In this document: in pieces, positions 51,158-59,326 of the stretch
Layout: each line of letters begins with the position of its first letter
Numbering within the stretch: position 1 is the stretch's first letter
Assembly: GCF_000719865.1 (NCBI RefSeq)
Contig: NZ_JOID01000003.1
Coordinates: 124,001-188,000, forward strand
Origin: Streptomyces albus subsp. albus
Lineage (GTDB): Bacteria; Actinomycetota; Actinomycetes; Streptomycetales; Streptomycetaceae
DNA length: 64,000 bases
Direction of reading: 5' to 3'
The notes under the pieces: generated by a model
What the model was told of the DNA's origin: nothing
Databases searched by the model: none
What the model saw: the letters and a program-made list of their open reading frames with translations, nothing else
Program-made: the position numbers and the translations under genes

Positions 51158-52300
51158 ATGACCACGGACGCCACCACGACCACGGACGCCACGACCACGG
51201 ACACCACCACGGTCGGCACGGGAGAGGCGCTGAGGCCGCACGCCGAGGACGCCTTCGCCGCGGAGCTGCGGGCTCTCGCGGCCGCCGACGACCGGCCCCG
51301 GCCGGAGCGCTGGCGGCTGTCGCCCCGGTCCGTCGCCACCTATCTGCTGGGCGGCACGCTGCCGGACGGCACCGTCATCACACCCAAGTACGTCGGTCCG
51401 CGCCGGATCGTCGAGGTCGCCGTCACCACACTCGCCACCGACCGGGCGCTGCTCCTGCTCGGCGTGCCCGGCACCGCCAAGACCTGGGTGTCCGAGCATC
51501 TGGCGGCGGCCGTCAGCGGCGACTCCACCCTGCTGGTGCAGGGCACCGCAGGCACGCCGGAGGAGGCCATCCGCTACGGCTGGAACTACGCCCGGCTGCT
51601 GGCCCACGGGCCGAGCCGGGAGGCGCTGGTGCCCAGCCCCGTGATGCGCGCGATGGCCGAGGGGATGACGGCGCGGGTCGAGGAGCTGACCCGTATCCCC
51701 GCCGACGTCCAGGACACGCTCATCACGGTGCTCTCCGAGAAGACGCTGCCCATCCCCGAGCTGGGCCAGGAGGTGCAGGCCGTCCGCGGTTTCAACCTCA
51801 TCGCCACCGCCAACGACCGCGACCGGGGCGTCAACGAGCTGTCCAGCGCCCTGCGCCGCCGCTTCAACACGGTGGTGCTGCCGCTGCCGGCCACCGCCGA
51901 GGCGGAGGTCGAGATCGTCTCCCGCCGCGTCGACCAGATCGGCGGCTCCCTCGATCTGCCGCCCGCCACCGACGGCCTGGCCGAGATACGGCGTGTGGTC
52001 ACGGTCTTCCGCGAACTCCGCGACGGGGTCACGGCGGACGGCCGCACCAAGCTCAAGTCGCCCTCGGGCACGCTCTCCACGGCCGAGGCGATCTCCGTCG
52101 TCACCGGCGGGCTGGCCCTGGCCGCCCACTTCGGTGACGGGGTGCTGCGCCCGTCCGACGTGGCGGCCGGGCTGCTGGGGGCGGTGGTGCGCGATCCGTC
52201 CGCCGACCGGGTGGTCTGGCAGGAGTATCTGGAGGCGGTGGTCCGGGAGCGCGAGGGCTGGAAGGACTTCTACCGCGCCTGCCGGGAGGTGGCCGCCTGA
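51158..52300 (+). CDS. MoxR-family AAA+ ATPase
   Basis: A 380-residue MoxR-type AAA+ ATPase. After a Thr/Asp-rich N-terminus (TTTTDATTTD), Walker A reads LLLLGVPGTAKTWVSEHL near residue 103. The Walker B region is ARVEELTRIPADVQDTLITV with Glu-Glu in place of Asp-Glu, followed by sensor 1 FNLIATANDRDRGV and the Arg finger segment SSALRRRFNTVVLPLP. MoxR ATPases act as chaperones or remodellers with VWA partners, and a VWA gene is two genes downstream. ATG 51158 follows GGAGGGGGAG. It is followed by the DUF5682-type gene after 111 bases. Confidence 0.93.
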   Translation: MTTDATTTTDATTTDTTTVGTGEALRPHAEDAFAAELRALAAADDRPRPERWRLSPRSVATYLLGGTLPDGTVITPKYVGPRRIVEVAVTTLATDRALLLLGVPGTAKTWVSEHLAAAVSGDSTLLVQGTAGTPEEAIRYGWNYARLLAHGPSREALVPSPVMRAMAEGMTARVEELTRIPADVQDTLITVLSEKTLPIPELGQEVQAVRGFNLIATANDRDRGVNELSSALRRRFNTVVLPLPATAEAEVEIVSRRVDQIGGSLDLPPATDGLAEIRRVVTVFRELRDGVTADGRTKLKSPSGTLSTAEAISVVTGGLALAAHFGDGVLRPSDVAAGLLGAVVRDPSADRVVWQEYLEAVVREREGWKDFYRACREVAA

Positions 52301-52411
52301 TGGCCGCGACGCAGCCGGGCGGAGCGGCTGAACTCCGGGGCAGTGTCCGGCCGGTGGGGTCTCGCCGGGTCGGGCCGGTGGGGTCTTCTCGGGGCCGGGG
52401 GGTGGGGTGGC

Positions 52412-54874
52412 ATGGCACGGCCCGATGAGCCGCTGCTGCTGGGCGTGCGGCACCACGGGCCCGGCTCGGCGCGGGCCGTCCGCGCGGTGCTGGACGCCTG
52501 CGAGCCGTCCGCGGTGCTGATCGAGGGCCCGCCCGAGGCGGACGGCCTCGCCCCGCTGGTGTGCGAAGAGGGCATGCGGCCGCCCGTCGCCCTGCTCGCG
52601 CACGTCGCGGGGGATCCGGCGCGCTCGGCGTTCTGGCCGCTGGCCGAGTTCTCCCCGGAGTGGGTGGCGCTCCGCTGGGCGGTGGAGCGCGGGGCCCCGG
52701 TCCGCTTCATCGACCTTCCGGCAGCCCACGTGCTGGCGTGGGAGGAGACCGGCGGTGCCCCGGGGAACGGCGGGCCGGAAGACGGCGCGCCCGGTCCGGC
52801 CGGGAGCGGCGGGGAGCCGGCGGATACGGAGGAGGCGCGGATCGACCCGATCGCCCTTCTCGCCGGGGCCGCCGGATACGACGATCCGGAGCGCTGGTGG
52901 GAGGACGTCGTCGAGCATCGGGCGTCCGTCCCGCGGGCGGTGGCGGGCGGCGCGGAGGCCGCGCTGGCGCCGTTCACCGCGCTCGCCGAGGCGATGAGCG
53001 TGCTGCGAGAGGTCTACGGAGACGGCGGACACGCCCGCGACCGGGTGCGCGAGGCCCATATGCGGCTGCGGCTGCGGGAGGCCCGGCGGGAGTTCGGCGG
53101 GCGGGTGGCCGTGGTGTGCGGGGCCTGGCACGTCCCCGCCCTCGCCGCCCGGACGACCGTGACGGCGGACCGGCGGCTGCTCCGCGGACTGCGGAAGGCC
53201 AAGCCGGAGATCACCTGGGTGCCCTGGACCCACCGGCGGCTCTCCCGGTACAGCGGCTACGGCGCCGGGATCTCCTCCCCGGGCTGGTACGAGCATCTCT
53301 TCCGGGCGTCGGACCGTCCCGTGGAGCGGTGGATGACGAAGGTGGCCCGGCTGCTGCGGGACGAGGACCACCCGGTGTCCTCCGCCCACGTCATCGAGGC
53401 GGTGCGGCTCGCGGGCGCCCTCGCCGTCCTGCGCGGCCGTCCGCTCGCCGGGCTCACCGAGGCGACCGACGCCGTCCGGGCCGTGATGTGCGAGGGCTCC
53501 GACGTGCCGCTGGAACTGGTCGCGCGGCGCCTGGTGGTGGGGGACGCGCTGGGAGAGGTGCCCCGGGCCGCCCCGGCCGTGCCCCTGCAGCGCGATCTCG
53601 GCGCGGAGCAGCGCCGGCTGCGTCTCAAGCCGGAGGCGGCGGAGCGGGAGCTCGACCTCGATCTGCGCCGGGAGACCGACGCCGGGCGGAGCAGGCTGCT
53701 GCACCGGCTGCGGCTCCTCGGCATCGACTGGGGCGAGCCGGTGCCCGTGCGCGGCGGCCTGGGCACGTTCAGGGAACGCTGGCGGCTGCGCTGGGAGCCG
53801 GAGCTCTCCGTCCGGGTCTCCGAGGCGGGGGTGTGGGGCACCACCGTGCTGTCCGCGGCCACGGCCCGGGCGGAGTCGGAGGCGGTGTCGGCCGCCTCGC
53901 TGCCGGAGGTCACGGCCCTGGCCGAACGGTGCCTGCGGGCCGCGCTGTCCGGCGCGCTGCCCGCCGTGCTGCGGGCGCTCGCCGACCGCGCCGCGCTCGA
54001 CGCGGACGTCGGCCGGCTCGCGGAGGCCCTGCCGGCCCTGGCGCGCTCGGTCCGCTACGGGGACGTGCGCGGTACGGACGCCTCGGCGCTGACCGGGGTG
54101 GCGGCCGGCCTGGCCGACCGGGTGTTCGTCGGCCTGCCCCCGGCCTGTGCGGGGCTGGACGCGGACGGTGCCGCGGTGATGCGCGGCCATGTGGACGCGG
54201 TGCACGGGGCGGTGAGCCTGCTCGCGAGCACCCCGGCGGAGAGCGGTGGACCCGGGCCGGATCCCGGCGTCGCCGCGCCCGCTCCCGGCGAGGGGATGCG
54301 GGACCGGTGGGCCGGGGTGCTGCGGAACCTCGCCGGGCGGGAGAGCGCGGCGCCCGGCATCCGGGGCCGGGCGGTGCGGCTGCTGCTGGACGACGGGCGG
54401 CTGGACGAGGGGGAGGCGGCCCGGCTGATGGGCCTCGCCCTCTCACCGGGCACCCCGCCCGCGGCGGGCGCCGCCTGGATCGAGGGGTTCGTCGGCGGTG
54501 AGTCGGGGGGCGGTCTGCTGCTGGTGCACGACGCGCGGCTGCTCGCCCTGGTCGACGGCTGGCTGACCGGAGTGCCGGACGCCGCCTTCACGGACGTCCT
54601 GCCGCTGCTGCGGCGCACCTTCGCGGCGTACGAGCCCGGCGTCCGGCGCACCCTCGGGGAGCTGGTCCGCCGGGGGCCGGCGGCCGGACGCGGCGGCGCG
54701 GACCGGTCGGCGGACCCGGGCGCGCCCGGTTTCGGGCCCGGCCTGGACGAGGAGCGGGCCTCGGCGGTCCTCCCGGTCCTGCGGCTGCTGCTCGGAGGCG
54801 ATGACAACGGCCCGGGTGACAACGGCCCGGGTGACAACGGCCCTGGTGACGGTCCGATGGAGGTGGCCTCGTGA
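52412..54874 (+). CDS. DUF5682-type protein
   Basis: An 820-residue protein of unknown function, assigned from recall to DUF5682. The opening LLLGVRHHGPGSARAVRAVL and IEGPPEADGLAPLV are characteristic. Further conserved-looking blocks are HVAGDPARSAFWPLAEFSPE, VVCGAWHVPALA and WVPWTHRRLSRYSGYGAGI. The HHGPGS and GAWHVPAL motifs recall TraB/PrgY/GumN-type or esterase-like active sites, but this is only a resemblance. ATG 52412 is preferred; a longer GTG start at 52343 is possible. The last residues before the stop are encoded by three 15-bp repeats (DNGPG)3. It overlaps the VWA gene by 4 bases. Confidence 0.85.
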   Translation: MARPDEPLLLGVRHHGPGSARAVRAVLDACEPSAVLIEGPPEADGLAPLVCEEGMRPPVALLAHVAGDPARSAFWPLAEFSPEWVALRWAVERGAPVRFIDLPAAHVLAWEETGGAPGNGGPEDGAPGPAGSGGEPADTEEARIDPIALLAGAAGYDDPERWWEDVVEHRASVPRAVAGGAEAALAPFTALAEAMSVLREVYGDGGHARDRVREAHMRLRLREARREFGGRVAVVCGAWHVPALAARTTVTADRRLLRGLRKAKPEITWVPWTHRRLSRYSGYGAGISSPGWYEHLFRASDRPVERWMTKVARLLRDEDHPVSSAHVIEAVRLAGALAVLRGRPLAGLTEATDAVRAVMCEGSDVPLELVARRLVVGDALGEVPRAAPAVPLQRDLGAEQRRLRLKPEAAERELDLDLRRETDAGRSRLLHRLRLLGIDWGEPVPVRGGLGTFRERWRLRWEPELSVRVSEAGVWGTTVLSAATARAESEAVSAASLPEVTALAERCLRAALSGALPAVLRALADRAALDADVGRLAEALPALARSVRYGDVRGTDASALTGVAAGLADRVFVGLPPACAGLDADGAAVMRGHVDAVHGAVSLLASTPAESGGPGPDPGVAAPAPGEGMRDRWAGVLRNLAGRESAAPGIRGRAVRLLLDDGRLDEGEAARLMGLALSPGTPPAAGAAWIEGFVGGESGGGLLLVHDARLLALVDGWLTGVPDAAFTDVLPLLRRTFAAYEPGVRRTLGELVRRGPAAGRGGADRSADPGAPGFGPGLDEERASAVLPVLRLLLGGDDNGPGDNGPGDNGPGDGPMEVAS
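54803..54847. repeat. Three 15-bp tandem repeats near the end of the DUF5682 gene
   Basis: GACAACGGCCCGGGT repeated three times in frame (the last with one change), encoding DNGPG repeats at the protein C-terminus. Confidence 0.8.
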
Positions 54875-56238
54875 ACGTGGTGGGCGACGGAGCCGTGGCG
54901 GGCGGCTGGACCGCGGTCGGTGACGGAGCGGTGGTCGGTGACGGAGCCGTGGCGGGGGACGGGACTGCGGTGGGCGGCGAGGCCGTGGTGGGTGACGGAG
55001 CCGGGGCGGGCGGCGGAGCGGTGGTCGGTGACGGGGTCGTGGTGGGTGACGGGGCCGTGGCGGCGGTCGTGCCGGTGGGGGGCGAGGAGCGGTTGCGGCG
55101 GTGGCGGATGGTCCTCGGCGGGGAGGGAGCGGACGGCACGGGATACGAACCGGCAGGCCGGGACGCCGCGATGGACCGCACCCTCGCCGCCCTCTACGGC
55201 GGCGGGGGCACGGGCTCCGGAGCCGGCGCGGAGGGCGGCGGCCGGGAGGGCGGGCTCGGCGGCTCCGCGCCGCGGATGGCGCGCTGGCTCGGGGACATCC
55301 GCACCTACTTCCCCACCTCCGTCGTGCAGGTCATGCAGCGGGACGCCATCGACCGGCTCGGGCTGTCCGCGCTGCTGCTGGAGCCGGAGATGCTGGAGGC
55401 CGTCGAGGCGGACGTCCATCTGGTCGGCACGCTGCTGTCGCTGCACCGGGCCATGCCGGAGACGACGCGGACCACCGCCCGGGCCGTCGTCCGCAAGGTC
55501 GTCGACCGGCTGGAGCGGCGGCTGGCCTCGCGGACCCGGGCCGCGGTCACCGGCGCGCTCGACCGGTCCGCCCGCACCAGCCGCCCGCGCCACCGCGACA
55601 TCGACTGGGACCGCACCGTCCGGGCCAACCTCCGCACCTACCTGCCCGAGTACGGCACCGTCATACCGGAACGGCTGGTCGGCCACGGGCGCGCGGCGCA
55701 CGGTGTGAAGAAGGACGTCGTGCTGTGCGTGGACCAGTCCGGGTCGATGGCGTCCTCCGTGGTGCACGCCTCCGTCTTCGGCGCGGTGCTGGCCTCGATG
55801 CGCTCGGTCTCCACCCGGCTCGTCGTCTTCGACACCTCGGTCGTGGATCTCAGCGAGCAACTGGACGATCCGGTGGACGTGCTGTTCGGCACCCAGCTCG
55901 GCGGCGGTACGGACATCAACCGGGCGCTGGCGTACTGCCAGTCCCGCATCACCCGGCCCGCGGAGACCGTCGTCGTGCTCATCAGCGACCTCTACGAGGG
56001 CGGGATACGTGACGAGATGCTGGGGCGGGTGGCCGCGATGAAGAAGTCCGGGGTGCAGTTCGTGGCACTGCTGGCGCTCTCCGACGAGGGGGCCCCGGCC
56101 TACGACCGGGAGCACGCCGCCGCGCTGGCGGCCCTCGGGGCACCGGCGTTCGCCTGCACCCCGGACCTCTTCCCGGAGGTGATGGCCGCGGCTCTCGAGA
56201 AGCGGCCGCTGCCCGTCCCGGAGCCGGACGGGCGATGA
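54871..56238 (+). CDS. VWA-domain protein, MoxR partner
   Basis: A 455-residue protein with a C-terminal von Willebrand A domain. The MIDAS metal site is complete: DQSGS in VVLCVDQSGSMASS, Thr in GTQLGGGTDINRAL and Asp in VVVLISDLYEGG. Upstream of it are helical blocks (RWLGDIRTYFPTSVVQVMQR and the HRDIDWDRTVRANLRTYLPE segment) typical of this CoxE-like group. The first 70 residues are a near-perfect VVGDGA/AVAGDG hexapeptide-like repeat, which is odd. GTG 54871 overlaps the DUF5682 stop (GTGA), so the pair is coupled. It forms the third member of the MoxR-DUF5682-VWA operon. Confidence 0.9.
   Translation: MNVVGDGAVAGGWTAVGDGAVVGDGAVAGDGTAVGGEAVVGDGAGAGGGAVVGDGVVVGDGAVAAVVPVGGEERLRRWRMVLGGEGADGTGYEPAGRDAAMDRTLAALYGGGGTGSGAGAEGGGREGGLGGSAPRMARWLGDIRTYFPTSVVQVMQRDAIDRLGLSALLLEPEMLEAVEADVHLVGTLLSLHRAMPETTRTTARAVVRKVVDRLERRLASRTRAAVTGALDRSARTSRPRHRDIDWDRTVRANLRTYLPEYGTVIPERLVGHGRAAHGVKKDVVLCVDQSGSMASSVVHASVFGAVLASMRSVSTRLVVFDTSVVDLSEQLDDPVDVLFGTQLGGGTDINRALAYCQSRITRPAETVVVLISDLYEGGIRDEMLGRVAAMKKSGVQFVALLALSDEGAPAYDREHAAALAALGAPAFACTPDLFPEVMAAALEKRPLPVPEPDGR
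54880..55080. repeat. GGTGACGGAGC-type repeats encoding VGDGAV units
   Basis: About 200 bases of imperfect 18-bp and related in-frame repeats (GTGGTCGGTGACGGAGCC and variants) at the 5' end of the VWA gene. Confidence 0.75.
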
Positions 56239-56877
56239 CGGCCGGGAGCGTGACGCGCCGGGGGCGGCGAGGGCCGGGGGGACGGCCGGTCCGGTGACGG
56301 CCGGGGGGCTCCGGCAGGGGACGGCTGGGGCCGGGTGCGTTCGGTTCGGGGCCGGCCGGGGGCTCTGGCGCACCGGGGGCGGCTGCGTCCGGTGACGGCC
56401 GGTTCCGGTGTCGGCCGGGGCGCCGCGGCTCGTGGTGACCGCTGGGTGCGGTGACCGGCCGGGCGGGGCCCTGTCAGGTGGGCTCCGCCCGGCCGGCGTC
56501 TCATGATTTCACCAACCCGCCCGCACGTAAGGGCTGTTGGCCGGAACGCTGCGCAGGGTGGCGGGATGCCGGTCCTGTCCGGGCGTTTCCCCGGCGTGTC
56601 TCCCCGGCGTGTCTCCGCGCTGCCTTCGGGCTGTCTCCCGGGGCATCTCTCGGCGACCCCTCGGGCGTCTTCCGGGCGTCCTCCTCGGCCGTTCGCCCGG
56701 GCCGTTCCGCCGGCCGTCGGGACCGAACGGAGCCGAACGCACCCGAACGCACCCGACCGTCCCGTCCGCTCGCTCCGTCGGCCGCCCCTCCGGTTGCGCT
56801 GTCCGGCTGTCCGGACCGAACGCACCCGGCCAACCCGTCCTGCCGCCCTCTCCGGCCGCGCGGTGCCTCCGAGGATG
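56239..56877. other. GC-rich intergenic region left of the IS element
   Basis: About 640 bases. Iterated GGTGACGGCCGG-like and GAACGCACCC motifs (the latter three times between about 56727 and 56828), and T/C-rich stretches. Long open frames exist but their composition is not coding. No gene or remnant was recognised. Confidence 0.5.
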
Positions 56878-56955
56878 CCCCGGCCTTCAGGCCGGGGTGG
56901 GGGTACCTCCCGCTTGCGGGGGAGAATCGGACTCCTGCGGAGCAGGGCATGGAAA

Positions 56956-56982
56956 GCCGAATCGCCGTCAGGGCGATTCGGC
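56956..56982 (-). terminator. Hairpin over the stop codon of the RHH gene
   Basis: Perfect 11-bp stem (56956-56966 with 56972-56982) and 5-base loop containing the TGA of the small gene. Probably its terminator. Confidence 0.65.
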
Positions 56983-57126
56983 GTCGGCCACGGCGGCGTC
57001 GCGCTCGGCCTCCAGCCGGTAGACGATCTCGGAGTTGAGGGACCTGCGGGCGGACCTGGCCTGAGCGACAAGCCACTCATGCAGGTCGGCGGGCAGGCGG
57101 AGCGTGATGCGCTTCTCTTCATCCAT
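56968..57126 (-). CDS. Arc/CopG-like ribbon-helix-helix protein of the IS element
   Basis: A 52-residue protein, MDEEKRITLRLPADLHEWLV followed by AQARSARRSLNSEIVYRLEA and a short acidic tail. ITLRLPADLHEWL is the DNA-contacting strand plus first helix of a ribbon-helix-helix repressor, and SLNSEIVYRLE the second helix. Such proteins dimerise and bind short repeats. ATG 57126; GGGG lies just upstream. It is divergent from tnpB across 50 bases containing two AGTGGTAG repeats 11 bases apart, its probable operator, so it likely represses itself and tnpB. It is below the usual length cutoff of gene finders. Confidence 0.82.
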   Translation of the reverse strand: MDEEKRITLRLPADLHEWLVAQARSARRSLNSEIVYRLEAERDAAVADAESP

Positions 57127-57148
57127 GACCCCAGAGTAGTGGGCTTCG

Positions 57149-57167
57149 AGTGGTAGGTCAGTGGTAG
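57149..57167. promoter_or_regulatory. AGTGGTAG direct repeats, probable RHH operator
   Basis: AGTGGTAG at 57149-57156 and again at 57160-57167, spaced by one helical turn, between the divergent RHH and tnpB starts. A degenerate third copy (AGTAGTGG) is near 57135. Confidence 0.55.
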
Positions 57168-57176
57168 CGTGGTGTC

Positions 57177-58403
57177 ATGGCGGCACGAGAGAAGGTTTCG
57201 GGGGATGCCGGGCATGCCCGGTACACCTACCGGCTCCGTGTGTCGTCGACCGCCCGTGCGGGCCTGATGACCGAGTGGGCGCGCTGCCGGTGGGTGTGGA
57301 ACGAGTGCGTGGCCATGTCCCGCAAGGTCCACACCGCGAACCGCACCAACCCGGACGGCAAGGTGACGTGCGGTCCGGCGCAGCTCGACAAGATGCTGAC
57401 CGAGGCCCGCACGACGATGTCGTGGCTGCGTCAGGGCGCGTCGGTGCCGCAGCAGCAGACCATCCGCGACTTCGCGAAGTCCCGCGCCAAAGCGCTCAAG
57501 GACATCAAGGCGAAACTGCCCGTGAGGCAGCGCGCCGGGATGCCCCGCATCAAGCGCAAGCGCGAGGCGCTGCCCACGCTGAACTACACCCGGCGCGGAT
57601 TCCGCCTCAAGGACGGCCGCCTCCACCTCGCCGGCGGGACCGTCCTGACGGTCGTCTGGTCCCGGGACCTTTCGGCCGTACCCTCCTCGGTACGCATCTA
57701 CCAGGACAGCCTCGGGCACTGGTACGCGTCGTTCGTCGTCGCCACCGAGGTGCAGCCGCTCCCGGAGACGGGTCGGGTGCTGGGGGTGGACTGGGGCGTC
57801 AAGGAGACCGCCACCACCACGAGCGACGCCCACGACCTCCCCCACGCCGAGCACGGCAAGCGCGCTGCGCAGCGCCTCGCCCGCTACCAGCGGATGATGG
57901 CCCGCCGCCGCCCCGCCAAGGGGCAGGCCGCCTCCAAGGGCTACCGGCAGGCCCAGGCGCAGACCGCGAAGGTGTACAAGAAGGCCGCCCGGCAACGCCA
58001 GGACACCGCCCGCAAATGGGCCAAGCGCGTCGTGACCGACCACGACGCCATCGCGGTCGAGGACTTCCGGCCGAAGTTCCTCGCGAAGACCACCATGGCC
58101 CGTAAAGCCGCAGACGCGGCGATCGGCGCCACGAAGACGGCCCTGACCGAGATGGGCCGCAAGCACGCACGGGATATCCACGTCGTGCATCCCGCGCACA
58201 CCACCATGGACTGCGCGTTGTGCGGAGCGAGAACCAAGCACGCACTTCCTCTTTCGGAACGTACCTACACCTGCACCGCGTGCGGAGTCGTGTCCCCCAG
58301 GGACAAGAACTCCGCCCGCGTGATGCTGGTCCGGGCTGGTCTCAACCCGGCTGGTGCTGAGGGCGTAAGACCTGCGGGAGCGCTGCTCCTGGAGGCAGCC
58401 TGA
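57177..58403 (+). CDS. tnpB: TnpB, RNA-guided nuclease of the IS605 group
   Basis: A 408-residue TnpB, the Cas12-related RNA-guided DNA nuclease of IS200/IS605 elements that favours element retention. The RuvC-like active site is complete: Asp in VLGVDWGVKE, Glu in AIAVEDFRPKF and the final Asp in SPRDKNSARVM. The zinc ribbon is DCALCGARTKH...YTCTACG. The N-terminal helical/REC part carries the usual RWVWNECVA motif. ATG 57177; ribosome site weak. The final coding bases and the following right end would give the guide (omega) RNA. All catalytic residues look intact, so it may be active. Confidence 0.93.
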   Translation: MAAREKVSGDAGHARYTYRLRVSSTARAGLMTEWARCRWVWNECVAMSRKVHTANRTNPDGKVTCGPAQLDKMLTEARTTMSWLRQGASVPQQQTIRDFAKSRAKALKDIKAKLPVRQRAGMPRIKRKREALPTLNYTRRGFRLKDGRLHLAGGTVLTVVWSRDLSAVPSSVRIYQDSLGHWYASFVVATEVQPLPETGRVLGVDWGVKETATTTSDAHDLPHAEHGKRAAQRLARYQRMMARRRPAKGQAASKGYRQAQAQTAKVYKKAARQRQDTARKWAKRVVTDHDAIAVEDFRPKFLAKTTMARKAADAAIGATKTALTEMGRKHARDIHVVHPAHTTMDCALCGARTKHALPLSERTYTCTACGVVSPRDKNSARVMLVRAGLNPAGAEGVRPAGALLLEAA

Positions 58404-58442
58404 GCCAGGAATCCCCTCCCTTCAGGGAGGGGAGGATGTCAA
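58300..58442 (+). ncRNA. Predicted omega RNA (TnpB guide RNA scaffold)
   Basis: By analogy with characterised TnpB systems, the guide scaffold spans the 3' end of tnpB and the right end with its hairpin (58413-58432); the guide would then be the flanking bases starting ACGTCGGGGACC. Inferred, with an approximate 5' limit. Confidence 0.5.
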
Positions 58443-59326
58443 ACGTCGGGGACCTTCAGCTTCTTCCAGCTCGTGGGTCCCGGGATGCCGTCCGCGTCGG
58501 AGCCGGAGTAGCCCAGCTTCCGCTGCCAGGCGGCGTAGGACTGCCGGTCCGCCTCGGACCACCGCGGGCCGGGGCCGACCCGGTAGCGCCCGCAGCCCTC
58601 GGCGACGAGCCGCTTCCCCATCGCCGTAATGATCTTGCTGTTGCGGCCCGCCCGGAAGAAGTCGGCTCCGGGGAAGGGCTCGTGGCTCGGCCGCGGCGGC
58701 GGCTTCGGCGAGGTCTTCGGCGGTCCGTCCGGCTTTTCGCCGAGCCGCCGGGCGATACGGTTCCGCATGGTGTTCATGGAGAACCCCCGCGGGTCGACCT
58801 TGCCCGGCTGCCACTCCAGATGCCCGATCACGGACCGCTGGTTCCAGCCGTGCGCGCGGCAGATGGCCGCCGACACCTTCTCGATCGCCAGCTTCTGCGC
58901 CTCCGGCCACGGGTCGCTGCCGTTGCCGAGGTTGACGCACTCGAAGCCGTAGAAGCGGCGGTTGCCGTCCGTGTCGGCCTCGTTGTCGCGGGGCAGCGCC
59001 GTCTCGTTCATGACGGCGCGCAGGACGTCGCCGTCGCCCAGTCCGGCGTGGTTCGCCCGGCCGTTGCCGACCAGGTGCACCACACCCTTCTTGTCGATGA
59101 CGCCGTGGCAGAGCGGGCCCGGCAGCGAGGAGTGGCCCTCGTAGCAGAGCCGTACCGTGGCGTCCGTTCCCGAGGTCACGGTGTGGTGGATCATCACCCC
59201 GTTGACCGGGCCCCAGGGGCCCTTGTGATTGCGGTTGTGCGAGCGCCAACTGCGGTACTCCCGGACGTCCAGTCCTTCGTCGCGCAGTGCCTTCAGCAGG
59301 CGGGAGGCGCTCAAGGGCGTTGCCAT
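58439..59326 (-). CDS. N-acetylmuramoyl-L-alanine amidase with C-terminal peptidoglycan-binding domain
   Basis: A 295-residue amidase_2/PGRP-type enzyme that cleaves the MurNAc-L-Ala bond. Zinc ligands and catalytic residues fit: GVMIHHTVTSG, the strand CHGVIDKKGVVHLVGNGRANHAG (in two parts CHGVIDKKGVVHL and GNGRANHAG), FYGFECVN and SVIGHLEWQPGKVDP. A Pro/Lys linker leads to a PG-binding-like repeat (AAWQRKLGYSGSDADGIPG, ending KKLKVPDV). No signal peptide is seen, which is more like a phage endolysin than a housekeeping wall enzyme. ATG 59326 with GAGGAG. Its stop codon is made by the right end of the IS element. Confidence 0.93.
   Translation of the reverse strand: MATPLSASRLLKALRDEGLDVREYRSWRSHNRNHKGPWGPVNGVMIHHTVTSGTDATVRLCYEGHSSLPGPLCHGVIDKKGVVHLVGNGRANHAGLGDGDVLRAVMNETALPRDNEADTDGNRRFYGFECVNLGNGSDPWPEAQKLAIEKVSAAICRAHGWNQRSVIGHLEWQPGKVDPRGFSMNTMRNRIARRLGEKPDGPPKTSPKPPPRPSHEPFPGADFFRAGRNSKIITAMGKRLVAEGCGRYRVGPGPRWSEADRQSYAAWQRKLGYSGSDADGIPGPTSWKKLKVPDV

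Larger units (their letters stand above)
56878..58442 (+). mobile_element. IS200/IS605-group element with tnpB only
   Basis: Bounded by two hairpins with the same TTCA loop: left CCCCGGCC-TTCA-GGCCGGGG (56878-56897) and right CCCCTCCC-TTCA-GGGAGGGG (58413-58432). GAGGATG precedes the left hairpin (56871-56877) and follows the right one, which then reads GTCAA. TCAA (58439-58442) is the right cleavage tetranucleotide of IS608-like elements, so the right end is probably 58442. No TnpA (Y1 transposase) is present, so mobility would need a helper. Cargo: a divergent 52-residue ribbon-helix-helix gene and tnpB. Exact left end uncertain. Confidence 0.75.

Noticed and set aside
52343..52411. Longer N-terminus for the DUF5682 protein (GTG 52343)
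   Set aside because: Adds only a Gly/Trp repeat (SGRWGLAGSGRWGLLGAGGWG) encoded by duplicated DNA; the conserved domain begins right after ATG 52412.
56503..57156. Several 150-217 codon frames left of tnpB
   Set aside because: Low-complexity Arg/Pro-rich translations in three overlapping frames with no start signal; the only supported gene there is the 52-codon RHH gene on the minus strand.
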